DNA of 64,000 nt from Woeseiaceae bacterium (GCA_021773035.1 JAJFKU010000013.1:1-64000); one strand, 5' to 3'; positions 43,178 through 52,682 are shown, counted from the stretch's first letter. Program-made: numbers and translations. The notes: generated from the sequence alone by a model not told the origin.

Positions 43178-45348
43178 TGCGGTATCTAGTCCTTTGTAGT
43201 ATCGCGCTGCTTGCGGCTTGCTCCGAGCGTAACGGATCGGCCACGCGGGAATCCCTCTCGCCCCCGGCAGCCGTTGATGAGCAACGTTACGCCACCGCTG
43301 ACAGTGAACCTCACAACTGGTTTGCTACCAATCGAGGACCTTCCGAAGATCATTTTTCACCGCTGAGTCAGATCAACGAATCGAATATCGATTCGCTGGG
43401 ATTCGCGTGGGAATACGACACGAAGACCCGGCGCGGCCTGGAAGCGTCGCCAATTGTCGTCGACGGTGTGATGTACACCAGCGGCACATGGGGAGTCGTG
43501 TATGCCATCGATGCCGCAACGGGTGACCAGATATGGAGGTACGATCCGGAGGTTCCCGGTGCCTGGGCGCGTCGCCCTTGCTGCGATATTGTCAATCGCG
43601 GAGTGGCGGTCTGGCAGGGCCGGGTTTACGTGGGATCCCTCGACGGTCGCCTGATTGCTCTCGATGCGGTTGACGGCAGTGAGGTTTGGGAAGTCGATAC
43701 GCTGATCGACAGGAGCCGCTATCAGACCAGTACCGGTGCTCCAAAGATCGCCGGAGACAAGGTCATTATCGGCAACGCCGGTGCCGAGCTGGGGGTCCGC
43801 GGCTATATCACGGCGTACGATGTCGAGACCGGCGAACTCGCCTGGCGCTTCTATATTGTGCCTGGCTCACCGGACAAGCCGTACGAGCATCCAGAGTTGG
43901 AATTTGCTGCCAAAACCTGGGACCCGAACAGCGCGTGGGATATCGGCGGTGGCGGTACAGTATGGGATGCCATGGCCTACGACGCGGAGCTGAATCTTCT
44001 GTACGTCGGCACCGGCAACGGGTCGCCTCACCCGGTATACAGTCGCAGTCCGGAAGGTGGCGACAACCTTTTTCTGGCCTCTATTCTGGCGATCAATCCC
44101 GATACGGGAAAACTGGTCTGGCACTATCAGACCACGCCGGGTGAGAGTTGGGACTACACGGCAACGTCGCAGATGGTTCTCACCGATCTTGAGATCGACG
44201 GAGAACCGCGCAAGGTTTTGTTGCAGGCACCCAAGAACGGTTTCTTCTATGTTCTGGATCGAGCGACTGGCCAATTGCTGTCCGCGGAGAAATACGCCCA
44301 CGTGAACTGGGCGTCTCACATTGACATGGAAACCGGGCGCCCGGTGTTTACGCCGCAGGCCGACTATTCGGAAGAGCCGAAGCTTATTTACCCCGGCCAG
44401 GCCGGTGCACACAATTGGCGCCCAATGTCGTTTAACCCGGAGAATGGGCTCGTATACATTCCGGTAATAGAATGGCCGATGGTATTCAGCTATGCGCCCA
44501 AGGGCTACGTGCCCGGCGCCTGGAATGACAACAATCCCATACTGCCGGATTTAGGCGAAGGCAGCGACAGCGATGTCCGCCAGCGGGGGGAGGCACGCAT
44601 GCCGATTCTGAACCTCGATTACCTCGTTGCCTACGATCCACTTAAACAGGAAGAGAAATGGCGCATAGCGACCAGTGCGGAGCCCGAGCAATCCGGGGGT
44701 GTTTTGTCCACGGCCGGCAACCTGGTCTTTCAGGGGGATGCCAGCGGCTTTCTTCATGTGTACTCCGCCGATTCGGGCGCCGCGCTGGCACATATCAACG
44801 TTGGAACCGGGATTATGGCGGCGCCGATCTCGTACTCGATCGATGGGCAGCAGTATGTTGCAGTAATGGCCGGTGTGGGCGGGGCAGCGGCTTGGGTATA
44901 TTCGAAAGGATCGGCCGCCTATCGGTACGGTAACGCCGGTCGGGTTGTGGCGTTTAAGCTTGGTGGCGGCGATGTACCGCTGCCGCCGCGCGTAAATAGA
45001 AACCAGCCGATACCGGAGCCACCCGAGGTCCCGGCTAGCTGGGAAACGATTGAACATGGCGAGGCACTGTTTCACGAGGTGCGTTGTAGTGGTTGTCATG
45101 GTATCGGGTCCGGCCCCGGGATCGTACCGGACCTGGCGATGATGACTCCCGAAAAACACGATCTATTTGACGAAATCGTATTGGATGGAATGCTCGAGCC
45201 ACTGGGGATGGCTGGATTCTCGGATACCTTATCCCCTGAAGATGTTCATGCGATACATGCCTACGTTGTTAGCGAATCGAGAAAAGTCTGGCAGGACAGA
45301 GGAGAAAGTGAAGGCAATGACAGGGAAGAGCCAGTTCAGCGAAAATGA
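43177..45348 (+). CDS. Quinohemoprotein (PQQ/heme c) alcohol dehydrogenase-like lipoprotein
   Basis: 723 residues. A lipoprotein leader (LCSIALLAAC, Cys at 15) is followed by an eight-bladed PQQ propeller. The hallmarks are LEASPIVVDGVMYTSGTWG (PQQ Glu at about 89), the vicinal disulfide pair C135-C136 in RRPCCDIVNRG, and the GESWDYTATSQMVL stretch with the catalytic Asp. A C-terminal cytochrome c domain carries CSGCH at 637-641 and a Met ligand (MAGF). Type II quinohemoprotein dehydrogenases oxidise alcohols in the periplasm. The start overlaps the racemase stop (TGATG), and the end overlaps the next gene. Confidence 0.9.
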   Translation: MRYLVLCSIALLAACSERNGSATRESLSPPAAVDEQRYATADSEPHNWFATNRGPSEDHFSPLSQINESNIDSLGFAWEYDTKTRRGLEASPIVVDGVMYTSGTWGVVYAIDAATGDQIWRYDPEVPGAWARRPCCDIVNRGVAVWQGRVYVGSLDGRLIALDAVDGSEVWEVDTLIDRSRYQTSTGAPKIAGDKVIIGNAGAELGVRGYITAYDVETGELAWRFYIVPGSPDKPYEHPELEFAAKTWDPNSAWDIGGGGTVWDAMAYDAELNLLYVGTGNGSPHPVYSRSPEGGDNLFLASILAINPDTGKLVWHYQTTPGESWDYTATSQMVLTDLEIDGEPRKVLLQAPKNGFFYVLDRATGQLLSAEKYAHVNWASHIDMETGRPVFTPQADYSEEPKLIYPGQAGAHNWRPMSFNPENGLVYIPVIEWPMVFSYAPKGYVPGAWNDNNPILPDLGEGSDSDVRQRGEARMPILNLDYLVAYDPLKQEEKWRIATSAEPEQSGGVLSTAGNLVFQGDASGFLHVYSADSGAALAHINVGTGIMAAPISYSIDGQQYVAVMAGVGGAAAWVYSKGSAAYRYGNAGRVVAFKLGGGDVPLPPRVNRNQPIPEPPEVPASWETIEHGEALFHEVRCSGCHGIGSGPGIVPDLAMMTPEKHDLFDEIVLDGMLEPLGMAGFSDTLSPEDVHAIHAYVVSESRKVWQDRGESEGNDREEPVQRK

Positions 45349-46162
45349 CGAGCAGGTGCCCGTGTTTCGAGACCAGGAAACAAGGCAGCTTGAAGCCGTC
45401 GTTAATACAGGGACGTTTCCGATCTCAGATCCGGCATTCGCCAGGACCTGCAAGGAGGAACTCAGTCAGAATGGCATACTCGTGCTGCAGGACTTTCTGC
45501 AGCCGAACGCCTTGAGTGTGATACTGCAGGAAGCACTTGAGAAGAAAGACAAAGCCTACTACTGCAGTCAGTCGCACACGGTGTTTCTGAAGAGGGAGCA
45601 GGATGCAGCGCTTCCACCGGAGCATCCTGCTAATAAACTGCTGGCGTCATCCAAAGGCTGTATCACGGACGATCAGGTGTCCACCAGCTCCCCACTAAGA
45701 AGCTTATACGACAATCAGTACTTCAGGAATTTTCTGTGTGCTGTGCTCGGCGAAGCAGCGATTTTTCCTTACGCCGATAAACTGTCATCTATTAATGTCC
45801 ACTATGCACAGGAAGGTCAGGAACTGGCGTGGCACTTCGACAATTCCTCATTCGCAACAACGCTTCTGATTCAGAAAGCGGAGGGTGGCGGACAGTTCGA
45901 ATACTGTCGTGGTATCGGGCCAAGCGATACGAGTTCTGCCGACTTTACGAAGATCAGCGAGCTCATTGATGGAACTGCAGAGCCAGCATCAGTAAACCTC
46001 GATGCCGGAGCTCTGGTTTTGTTTCGCGGGCGAACGGCATTGCACCGGGTAACGCCGGTCGTTGGGAGTCAAACACGAATACTCTCTGTATTGGCGTATA
46101 ACTCAGAGCCCGATATCGCGCTTTCAAAACAGGCGCGACTGACATTCTACGGCCGTGAATAG
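45317..46162 (+). CDS. Fe(II)/2-oxoglutarate-type oxygenase-like protein
   Basis: 281 residues from the ATG at 45317, preceded by GGAGAAAG; longer starts lie deep within the quinoprotein gene. A double-stranded beta-helix iron site is visible: H173 and D175 in LAWHFDNSSF, H243 in TALHRVTPV, and the 2-oxoglutarate Arg candidate R254 in QTRILSV. No signal peptide is seen, so it acts in the cytoplasm. The family hydroxylates, halogenates or desaturates amino acids and peptides; the substrate is unknown. It overlaps the quinoprotein gene by 32 bp and is followed by a serine hydrolase gene. Confidence 0.75.
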   Translation: MTGKSQFSENDEQVPVFRDQETRQLEAVVNTGTFPISDPAFARTCKEELSQNGILVLQDFLQPNALSVILQEALEKKDKAYYCSQSHTVFLKREQDAALPPEHPANKLLASSKGCITDDQVSTSSPLRSLYDNQYFRNFLCAVLGEAAIFPYADKLSSINVHYAQEGQELAWHFDNSSFATTLLIQKAEGGGQFEYCRGIGPSDTSSADFTKISELIDGTAEPASVNLDAGALVLFRGRTALHRVTPVVGSQTRILSVLAYNSEPDIALSKQARLTFYGRE

Positions 46163-46211
46163 GCTGCTGTACTGTATCTGGCGAAGACGCGATTACGTCC
46201 GGGAGCGAGAA

Positions 46212-47399
46212 ATGATAAATAAGGCCGTCCAATTTTCCACAATTTTAGCGCTTACAGCCGGGTGCTCAGCTATTGCAGATACAAGGACATCTGATGTCGA
46301 ATGGGTTGCAAGTTTCGAAGCGGAATTGTCGGCTAGAATGTCGACAGCCGGTGTCCCCGGCCTGGCAGTTGCGCTCGTAGAGCGGGATCGTACAGTGTTT
46401 CAAGGGGGCTACGGCTTTGCGGATATCGATACAGATCGCAGAGTATCCGCCCGGACAGTATTTCACATTGCGTCGATCTCGAAGATCGTGCTCGGTACCG
46501 CATTGATGATGTTACACGAGGATGGTCGTTTCAAGCTTGACGACTCGATTTCAGAATTCCTGGGTTTCCCGGTACGCAACCCGTATTTTCCCGGCTCCGC
46601 TATTACCTTCCGACAGATATTTACGCACACATCCAGTATTTCGGATGACAACTACGGAGAAACGGACGAAACTTTCTTTACCCCGGGCGACCCGGAACTT
46701 CCTTTGCGTGAATTCCTGGCTGAATACTTGCAACCGGGCGGTGAGTGGTACACGCCATCGGGATCGTTTTATTCGCACGAGCCAGGTTCGGAGTGGTCTT
46801 ACAGTAACGTTGGCATGGCATTGGCAGGATATGTCGTGCAGGAATTATCCGGTGATCCGTTGAATATATTCACCCAGTTCAGGATATTCGGCCCACTCAA
46901 TATTGAGAGCGCCGGATGGATGCTGAAAGACGTTGACAGGACGCGTCTCGCAACGCCTTATGACTTTGAGAACGGAGAACTCAAGTCGCTGGGCCATGTT
47001 GGCTACCCAGACTGGCCGGCGGGGTTGTTGAGAATATCGATTGAGGATTTGGCCTCGTTTCTCAAGATATACACAGACGGCGGTCTGGTAAGTGGCGAGA
47101 GAATTCTTCAAGAGGGCACGGTCGAGGAAATGCTGAACTCCAGACTGTACAAGACGAATGAAGGTGAGGAACAGCATCAGGGGTTGTTCTGGATCGGCTA
47201 TCCTGAAAAAGGAAAAATACGTATGGGGCACGGCGGAAGCGATCCGGGTGCATCCGCAATGATCGCGTTCAGTGAAGGTCATACCAAAGCCGTGATTGTC
47301 GTGAGTAACGTGAGTCGAACTGAGGCAGTTACCGACCTTCAGGACTGGGTAGTCGATGAATTTCTTGATTTTCCTTGCGGTTCCGATAATGCCAACTAG
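46212..47399 (+). CDS. Serine hydrolase lipoprotein of the beta-lactamase fold (B)
   Basis: 395 residues from the ATG at 46212, with GGGAGCGAG upstream; the leader TILALTAGC is a lipobox with Cys at 18. Catalytic motifs are SISK at 88-91, YSN in EWSYSNVGMAL, and HGGSDPGAS as the third motif. It resembles the copy at 54023-55180 closely in layout (SGISDxNYxE-like segments, GYPDWPAGLLR/GGLLR), so the two are paralogs, while copy A at 36152 is longer and more distant. Likely a periplasmic D-peptidase or esterase. Confidence 0.88.
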   Translation: MINKAVQFSTILALTAGCSAIADTRTSDVEWVASFEAELSARMSTAGVPGLAVALVERDRTVFQGGYGFADIDTDRRVSARTVFHIASISKIVLGTALMMLHEDGRFKLDDSISEFLGFPVRNPYFPGSAITFRQIFTHTSSISDDNYGETDETFFTPGDPELPLREFLAEYLQPGGEWYTPSGSFYSHEPGSEWSYSNVGMALAGYVVQELSGDPLNIFTQFRIFGPLNIESAGWMLKDVDRTRLATPYDFENGELKSLGHVGYPDWPAGLLRISIEDLASFLKIYTDGGLVSGERILQEGTVEEMLNSRLYKTNEGEEQHQGLFWIGYPEKGKIRMGHGGSDPGASAMIAFSEGHTKAVIVVSNVSRTEAVTDLQDWVVDEFLDFPCGSDNAN

Positions 47400-47454
47400 T
47401 TCAAATCGTGATAGGTCCCACTGATACAGGCATATAGAGCGGCATACGCAGGGG

Positions 47455-47480
47455 GTGGAAAACCATCGTTGAATCGTCGT
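47455..47480 (+). promoter_or_regulatory. ECF system 2 promoter upstream of its sigma gene
   Basis: GGTGGAAA, 12 bases, CGTCGT. It matches the elements before the sulfatase (34472) and the receptor (49225). This indicates autoregulation. Confidence 0.7.
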
Positions 47481-47521
47481 ACTGTGTACTGGGTAGAGTT
47501 GAGGCGAATTCTTCGGTGGCT

Positions 47522-48109
47522 ATGTCGCAGTCAGAGAGACTACTTGAGGTTTTCACTACACTACGGACTCGTATTGCCGGCGTCGTGCGCCGCATCGTGC
47601 CACCGGAGGAGGTTGAGGACATTGTCCAGGAAACCTACGTCCGCGTATGTCAGGTCAAGAACAAGGACGTAATTAGGGAGCCCCGGTCGTTTCTTTTTCG
47701 TACGGCACAGAATCTCGCTCTGGATCACATAAAGCGGGCGGAGACACGCCTTACGTCGAGCAGCGATTTACTCGATGAGTTGTATTTCACCAGTGAAGTT
47801 CAGTCAGAGGATGCGACGTTTGAGTGCGTCGCTTCGGACGAGAAATTCGCCCAGTTCTGCGAAGCGGTGCGACGATTGCCAAGGCAATGCCGTCGGGCAT
47901 TCGTGCTCAAAAAAGTCTACGGGCGTACACAGCGAGAAATCGCGCGAGAAATGAATATCAGCGAAAATGTTGTAGAAAACTACATCGCGCTCGGGATGAC
48001 CCGATGTGAGTCGACGCTGACTGAGCTACGGCGAAAACGTAGTCCGGAATTACACACTGCAGCAGCCACGAGGGGTCAGGCAGGTACTTCCCGAGGTGGA
48101 CGTTCGTGA
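47522..48109 (+). CDS. FecI-type ECF RNA polymerase sigma factor (system 2)
   Basis: 195 residues from the ATG at 47522 (a GTG two codons earlier is possible). Region 2 is PPEEVEDIVQETYVRVCQV and PRSFLFRTAQNLALDHIKR, and region 4 is GRTQREIAREMNISENVVENYIALGMTRCE. The first sixteen or so codons and the promoter are duplicated in front of the sulfatase at 34470-34590. The stop overlaps the FecR gene start by four bases (GTGA). Confidence 0.92.
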   Translation: MSQSERLLEVFTTLRTRIAGVVRRIVPPEEVEDIVQETYVRVCQVKNKDVIREPRSFLFRTAQNLALDHIKRAETRLTSSSDLLDELYFTSEVQSEDATFECVASDEKFAQFCEAVRRLPRQCRRAFVLKKVYGRTQREIAREMNISENVVENYIALGMTRCESTLTELRRKRSPELHTAAATRGQAGTSRGGRS

Positions 48110-49146
48110 ACAACGTGGTGCAAATGGATGACCATCAGCAACGGCTGATCACCGCAGGCAGCTGGATTGCCCGGATGGACAGAGGACTGTCGACCGCTGA
48201 AGAAGAGCTGCTGCAGGAATGGATGCACGCGCACCCGAAGAATGCGGAGGTAGTGCTTTCGATGACGCGGAACTGGGACGAAATGGATGAGATGTCCCGC
48301 CTGGCCAAACTGTTCCCTGAACACAGTGCCGAACCAAAATCGCAGCGTCGGCTCGCCTGGGTCACTGCAGCTGCAACAGTAGCGGTGGTCATGGCGGTTG
48401 CCACGTTGTTGCCTTCGGTGCGCAGCGTTGTGGGTTCCGGTGAAACAACTCTCGTAGCGCTACACGCCGATACCTACGAAACTACTGTCGGTGGACACTC
48501 CACGGTCACACTGTCTGACGGTACTATCGTCGTATTGAATACCAACAGCCGTCTGCTGGTCTCGTATTCAGATCGTGCGCGCGTGCTTAGCCTGGAGCGA
48601 GGCGAAATCCATGTCGAGGTAGCCGAGGATGTGAGCCGTCCTTTGAGCGTGATAGCCGACAATCGAATACTGCAAGCTGTTGGGACGGCGTTCAGTGTGC
48701 AAATCACCCATGAGCAGCAGATTGAGTTGGTGGTGACGGAAGGTCAGGTTGTCGTCGGAATACAGGCATCCGGCGATCAGGCAAGCGATGCGCCGCCGAT
48801 ACTCGTGCAATCGTCGGCCAATACGATCGCGGCTGGTGAAGAAATCGTACTGGGTACTGCAGTTGAGACCGCCATGGCGGTGTCAGCTGAGGATATCGAA
48901 GTAAAGCTCTCCTGGCGTGAGGGACGTTTGATCTTTCGCGGTGAATCTCTGGAGGCCGCACTGACGGAAGTTGAACGCTACACGACTGTTCGCTTTGTGT
49001 TTCTGGAGCAGGACTTGAAAACCAGGGAAGTGACCGGCCGTTTTCGAGCCGGAGACGTTGATGGACTGCTAATTGCACTACGAACGAACTTCAACATTGC
49101 TTATGAACGATCCGAAGATGGCCGCATACTCTTGAGTAGTCTATAG
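48106..49146 (+). CDS. FecR-type anti-sigma / sigma regulator (system 2)
   Basis: 346 residues, GTG start overlapping the sigma stop. The cytoplasmic domain (AGSWIARMDRGLSTAEEELLQEWM) is followed by one membrane helix (VTAAATVAVVMAVATLLPSV), the FecR domain (GGHSTVTLSDGTIVVLNTNSRL, ERGEIHVEVAEDVSRPLSVIADNRILQAVGTAFSV) and a C-terminal STN-like region (EVERYTTVRFVFLEQDLKTREVTGRFRAGD). It links the receptor at 49320 to the sigma factor. Confidence 0.92.
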   Translation: MNNVVQMDDHQQRLITAGSWIARMDRGLSTAEEELLQEWMHAHPKNAEVVLSMTRNWDEMDEMSRLAKLFPEHSAEPKSQRRLAWVTAAATVAVVMAVATLLPSVRSVVGSGETTLVALHADTYETTVGGHSTVTLSDGTIVVLNTNSRLLVSYSDRARVLSLERGEIHVEVAEDVSRPLSVIADNRILQAVGTAFSVQITHEQQIELVVTEGQVVVGIQASGDQASDAPPILVQSSANTIAAGEEIVLGTAVETAMAVSAEDIEVKLSWREGRLIFRGESLEAALTEVERYTTVRFVFLEQDLKTREVTGRFRAGDVDGLLIALRTNFNIAYERSEDGRILLSSL

Positions 49147-49224
49147 CCAGAAACCAAGGAGTCACTACCGTCGACTTCATTTCAAGTCTGTTTACATACC
49201 TTCAACAAAACTTCACCGGGTTCG

Positions 49225-49251
49225 GGTGGAAAAAAACTCACGAGTCGTCGT
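49225..49251 (+). promoter_or_regulatory. ECF system 2 promoter upstream of the receptor
   Basis: GGTGGAAA, 13 bases, CGTCGT, as at 34472 and 47455. Transcription would begin near 49258, so the receptor start codon must lie after that point. Confidence 0.65.
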
Positions 49252-49319
49252 TAAGACGAACGCGGGTTATCCGTGTTGTTGGTGATCGAAAACACCGAGT
49301 AGCCTTTGGCTTCATCCTG

Positions 49320-51746
49320 ATGTGCATCGCAACCGCAGGATGGACTGAAGAACTCTCTGCCGCTGATCCCAGGGTCAGTTTTAACATCCCCAAGCAACGC
49401 GCCGATCTTGCGCTCATGGAGTTTGCTGAACAGGCTGATTTGACGTTGATGGTTCCGCATGGCCTTGTCGAAAACAAGGAGGCCAACTCGCTCATCGGCG
49501 AGTATACGTTGCAGGAGGGCATTGACGTTCTGCTCACCGGCACCGGGCTAAGTCCCACGTTCAGCGATCATATTGTACTGAGCATTTCGCCAAGCCAGGT
49601 CTTGGTGAAAGAGGGGGATACTATGACGACTAAGAAAAAGGCAGGATTGCTGGCGGTATTCGCGAGCATATTTAGTGGTGGTTTGGATGCTCAAGAATCG
49701 CAAGTAGCAGATCAATTCGATGAAATTGTCGTAAGCGCACAGCGTCAGTTTCTGGCCGAAGACACCAGCGGTGCAACCAATCTCGATATTCCCATCGAGA
49801 AAGTTCCTCAGTCGATCACACTGGTAACCCAGGCTTTCATCCAATCTGCCGATCTTCGGCGCATGGATGACGTTGCACAGTACACGACCGGCGCGACATA
49901 CGCCGGAAACCCGGCAGGGCAGGGCTCGAGGGTTCTGCTGCGCGGATTTCAGTCCCGGAAGTCAATTGACGGACTGACTGTGTCAACCACGGGTTTTGGC
50001 GCTGCGGTCGATCCCGATTTCTCGGTCGTCGACCGATTCGAAATTGTCAAAGGCCCGTCGTCCGTTGTCTACGGTGCGGCAAGTCCGGGTGGAATCATTA
50101 ATCTCGTAACAAAGAACGCTCGGGCGAACCCCGGCATGGCTGCAGAGTTTGAGATCGGTAGCTGGGACTACTATCGAGTGGAGGCACAGGTGGCAGGATC
50201 GCTGGATAGCGCAGATCGTTTCGCGGCGATTGGTGTGATTGCTTATGAACAAGGAAACAGTTTCCAGGATGTGGCAAATCACGACAAGAAAGTGGCCTAT
50301 GTCCGGGTGGATGCCGATTTCACTGACGATCTGAACGGGTTTTTAAGCCTTGGCTACGATAGTCAGGAAAACACCTCGTTCGATGGCGTACCTGTATTTT
50401 CAGATGGTACGCCCGCGGATGTTCCCCGTTCGTTTTACATCGGTTCCAAAGACGCAATCATCGACAAATCAACTACCTTCGCAAATGCCAGCCTGGACTG
50501 GCGGCTCAGTGAAAACTGGGAGTTTGGGCTAAAGATGAACCTACGCTCGGAAGACTCACCGGCTACATCAGCACCGTATGGGTTTGGTATGCAGGACAAT
50601 GGTGACTTTACCTTGGCCGGGAGTCGTTTATGGGTCAGTACTTCGGATGATGTGAACGTCGGAGTTTCCACAGTACTTCATCTCGATAATCTTTTCGGTA
50701 CAGCTGGTAGTTTTGTTTCCGCTTCTATTCTTGATCAAAGTAAAGAGTCCCGGTTCGCGGGAAGCGGGGCGATGTTTGGCGGTGGATCTACGGCCAACAT
50801 ATTCGACAGCGCTGAGTCGATTACTGCGTTGATTGACTCTGCTGTTTACCCGGATACGCCGGGCTTTTCAGGCGGGACAAAACTTGACTACCTGGTGTAT
50901 TCGGTACAAGGCTATTTGCAGGTGTCCGAACCGCTGGCTTTGCTAGTCGGCATTTCGCGTTCGGAACTGGAAGCAACGACCTCTTCTTTGTTTGCCGGTC
51001 AAACAGACTTTGATTTTTCGGGTGAGACCAGTTTGCGTAGCGCTATTACGTACGAGTTTATGTCGGGATACACCGCGTATGTTTCTTACAGCGAGTCCTT
51101 TGAGCCACAGTTTAGCCGTGATGTAGACGGGAACTTGCTGCCACCATTGAGTGGTGAACAGTACGAGTTGGGCCTGAAGTTTGTACCGGACAATAGTCAA
51201 CTACTTGTCACCGGCTCTGTTTTTCAGCTGGACCAGGTGAATCGCGCGGAGTTTGATCAGAATATCGACGGCACCGACCGGTTTCGCGCGGTTGGGGAGG
51301 TCAGACACCGTGGCGCAGAGTTTGAAGTTATCGGCTCGGCAACCAGCCGCTTACAACTCACTGGAGGCGTCGCGTACCTGGATCCTGTTGTTTCGAAGAA
51401 CCAGGGATCTCCGGAATTGGTTGGTGAGGTAATACCGTTTCTGCCCGAGCTTTCCGCAAGCGTTTTCGCAGACTATGTGGTCAACGATAGTCTGTCACTG
51501 GGAGCGGGAGTGAGGTATGTCGATTCCGTACGAACCGACAGCACCGGAACTACGAGGGAACTCCCAAGTTACACAATAGTTGATTTAGCTGCGAACTATC
51601 AGCTTGAGAACTGGCAAATTCAACTCAACGTTCACAATCTGTTTGACGAGCATTACTTTGTGAATAACTACGATACGCTGTTTTTCGGTAACACAGTCGG
51701 TCGTCCGGCGAACTTCTCAATATCCGCCAAAGTTAGTTTCCAATAG
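49320..51746 (+). CDS. TonB-dependent transducer receptor with STN domain (system 2), unusual 5' end
   Basis: 808 residues from the only in-frame ATG before the STN domain. STN spans about residues 17-95 (RVSFNIPKQRADLALMEFAEQADLTLMV). A second signal-like segment follows at residues 102-124 (MTTKKKAGLLAVFASIFSGG, then LDAQ), then the TonB box DEIVVSAQRQ, plug (RFEIVKGPSSVVYGAASPGGIINL) and barrel ending FSISAKVSF. Codons upstream of 49320 continue the frame as RKHRVAFGFILM, which looks like the missing start of a signal peptide but has no ATG, GTG or TTG. An AGAGGGGG ribosome binding site precedes the ATG at 49623, so a receptor without STN could be made from there. Confidence 0.85.
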   Translation: MCIATAGWTEELSAADPRVSFNIPKQRADLALMEFAEQADLTLMVPHGLVENKEANSLIGEYTLQEGIDVLLTGTGLSPTFSDHIVLSISPSQVLVKEGDTMTTKKKAGLLAVFASIFSGGLDAQESQVADQFDEIVVSAQRQFLAEDTSGATNLDIPIEKVPQSITLVTQAFIQSADLRRMDDVAQYTTGATYAGNPAGQGSRVLLRGFQSRKSIDGLTVSTTGFGAAVDPDFSVVDRFEIVKGPSSVVYGAASPGGIINLVTKNARANPGMAAEFEIGSWDYYRVEAQVAGSLDSADRFAAIGVIAYEQGNSFQDVANHDKKVAYVRVDADFTDDLNGFLSLGYDSQENTSFDGVPVFSDGTPADVPRSFYIGSKDAIIDKSTTFANASLDWRLSENWEFGLKMNLRSEDSPATSAPYGFGMQDNGDFTLAGSRLWVSTSDDVNVGVSTVLHLDNLFGTAGSFVSASILDQSKESRFAGSGAMFGGGSTANIFDSAESITALIDSAVYPDTPGFSGGTKLDYLVYSVQGYLQVSEPLALLVGISRSELEATTSSLFAGQTDFDFSGETSLRSAITYEFMSGYTAYVSYSESFEPQFSRDVDGNLLPPLSGEQYELGLKFVPDNSQLLVTGSVFQLDQVNRAEFDQNIDGTDRFRAVGEVRHRGAEFEVIGSATSRLQLTGGVAYLDPVVSKNQGSPELVGEVIPFLPELSASVFADYVVNDSLSLGAGVRYVDSVRTDSTGTTRELPSYTIVDLAANYQLENWQIQLNVHNLFDEHYFVNNYDTLFFGNTVGRPANFSISAKVSFQ

Positions 51747-51838
51747 TGAGACATGATATGTGAATACATGGTGCGGCTGGTCAGGCATGGCTTGGCAGAG
51801 TCGGCTGAAACTCGCCGCCAACTTCGGCCAATGTCGAT

Positions 51839-51881
51839 ACTTCGGTCTGCAGTCTGCGTACATGCAGACGTAGACTGAAGT
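51839..51881. terminator. Long hairpin between convergent receptor and GntR genes
   Basis: The arms ACTTCGGTCTGC-A-GTCTGC and GCAGAC-GTAGACTGAAGT pair over 18 bp, with one bulged base and two G-T pairs, around a GTACAT loop. It lies 92 bp after the receptor stop and 39 bp from the GntR stop. It is well placed as a two-way terminator, although there is no T-run. Confidence 0.5.
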
Positions 51882-51920
51882 ACGATCTCTGAGGGTTCGG
51901 AGCCGGGTGTGAAGTTCGCT

Positions 51921-52682
51921 CTAGCCGTCGAGATCAACCTGATACTTGCTAAGTTTGTAACGGCTCGATAAACGATAGCGGCTGCCTGGGTAATAAAAGT
52001 GGTTGTAGGTCACCACGTTTTTCCCGCTCCAGGTTCGCCGTATCAGGTGCAGACAGGGGTCGGTCCGGTCGATCCGCAAGCGCTTTGCCACGGTAGCCGT
52101 CGGAGTCATGGCGTTCAGCGTGTGCTCAAGCTCACTTACCGGGCCGCACGAAAGCAGATAGACATACGGTGTAATCGATTCGAAATCCTGTTTCAGGTAG
52201 TTCGGCGCGAAACTCGGTAGTACAAATCGATCTTCGAGCACGACCGGTATGTCGTTCTCACTGTGAACAACAGTGGAGTGAAACACCTTTCTGTGTCGAT
52301 CAAGTCCTAAGGCCTGTGCTACCGGCATCGTGCATTTTTCGGAGCTCAGCAATATGATACGGCTGCTATGTTCGTGCCCGCGATCATTGATCTCGTCGGC
52401 AATATCGCTGAGTTCAACAAGCGGAGACTGCGGCTGGCGCTCGGCGACGAAAGTTCCGACACCCGGTGTTCGAACCAGCACCCCCTCCTGAGTAAGCTCG
52501 CGAAGTGCGCGATTGACGGTCATGCGGGAAACGCCAAATGCATCGACAAGCTCCAGCTCCGATGGCAAACGGTGACCGATCGGATACTCGCCATCGGCAA
52601 TACGAGACATGACTGTCAGCTTAATCTTGCTGTACAAGGGTCCGTATGGGAAGTCGCGTGCCCCGGTGCCTGCTTTACGCAT
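51921..52682 (-). CDS. GntR-family regulator, HutC/UTRA subfamily
   Basis: 253 residues. The winged helix is typical (VMSRIADGEYPIGHRLPSEL, DAFGVSRMTVNRALRELTQEGVLVR, GVGTFVAE). The C-terminal UTRA ligand domain follows (SSRIILLSSEKC, IPVVLEDRFVLPSFAPNYL, GPVSELEHTLNAM). The wording is close to HutC, the histidine-utilisation repressor, but no hut enzyme genes are near, so the effector may differ. Two GGTATATA words lie 21-38 bp upstream of its start. A perfect TGTATATACA lies before the Nramp gene at 55295. It probably controls the dipeptide epimerase, serine hydrolase and Nramp genes nearby (inference). Confidence 0.9.
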   Translation of the reverse strand: MRKAGTGARDFPYGPLYSKIKLTVMSRIADGEYPIGHRLPSELELVDAFGVSRMTVNRALRELTQEGVLVRTPGVGTFVAERQPQSPLVELSDIADEINDRGHEHSSRIILLSSEKCTMPVAQALGLDRHRKVFHSTVVHSENDIPVVLEDRFVLPSFAPNYLKQDFESITPYVYLLSCGPVSELEHTLNAMTPTATVAKRLRIDRTDPCLHLIRRTWSGKNVVTYNHFYYPGSRYRLSSRYKLSKYQVDLDG

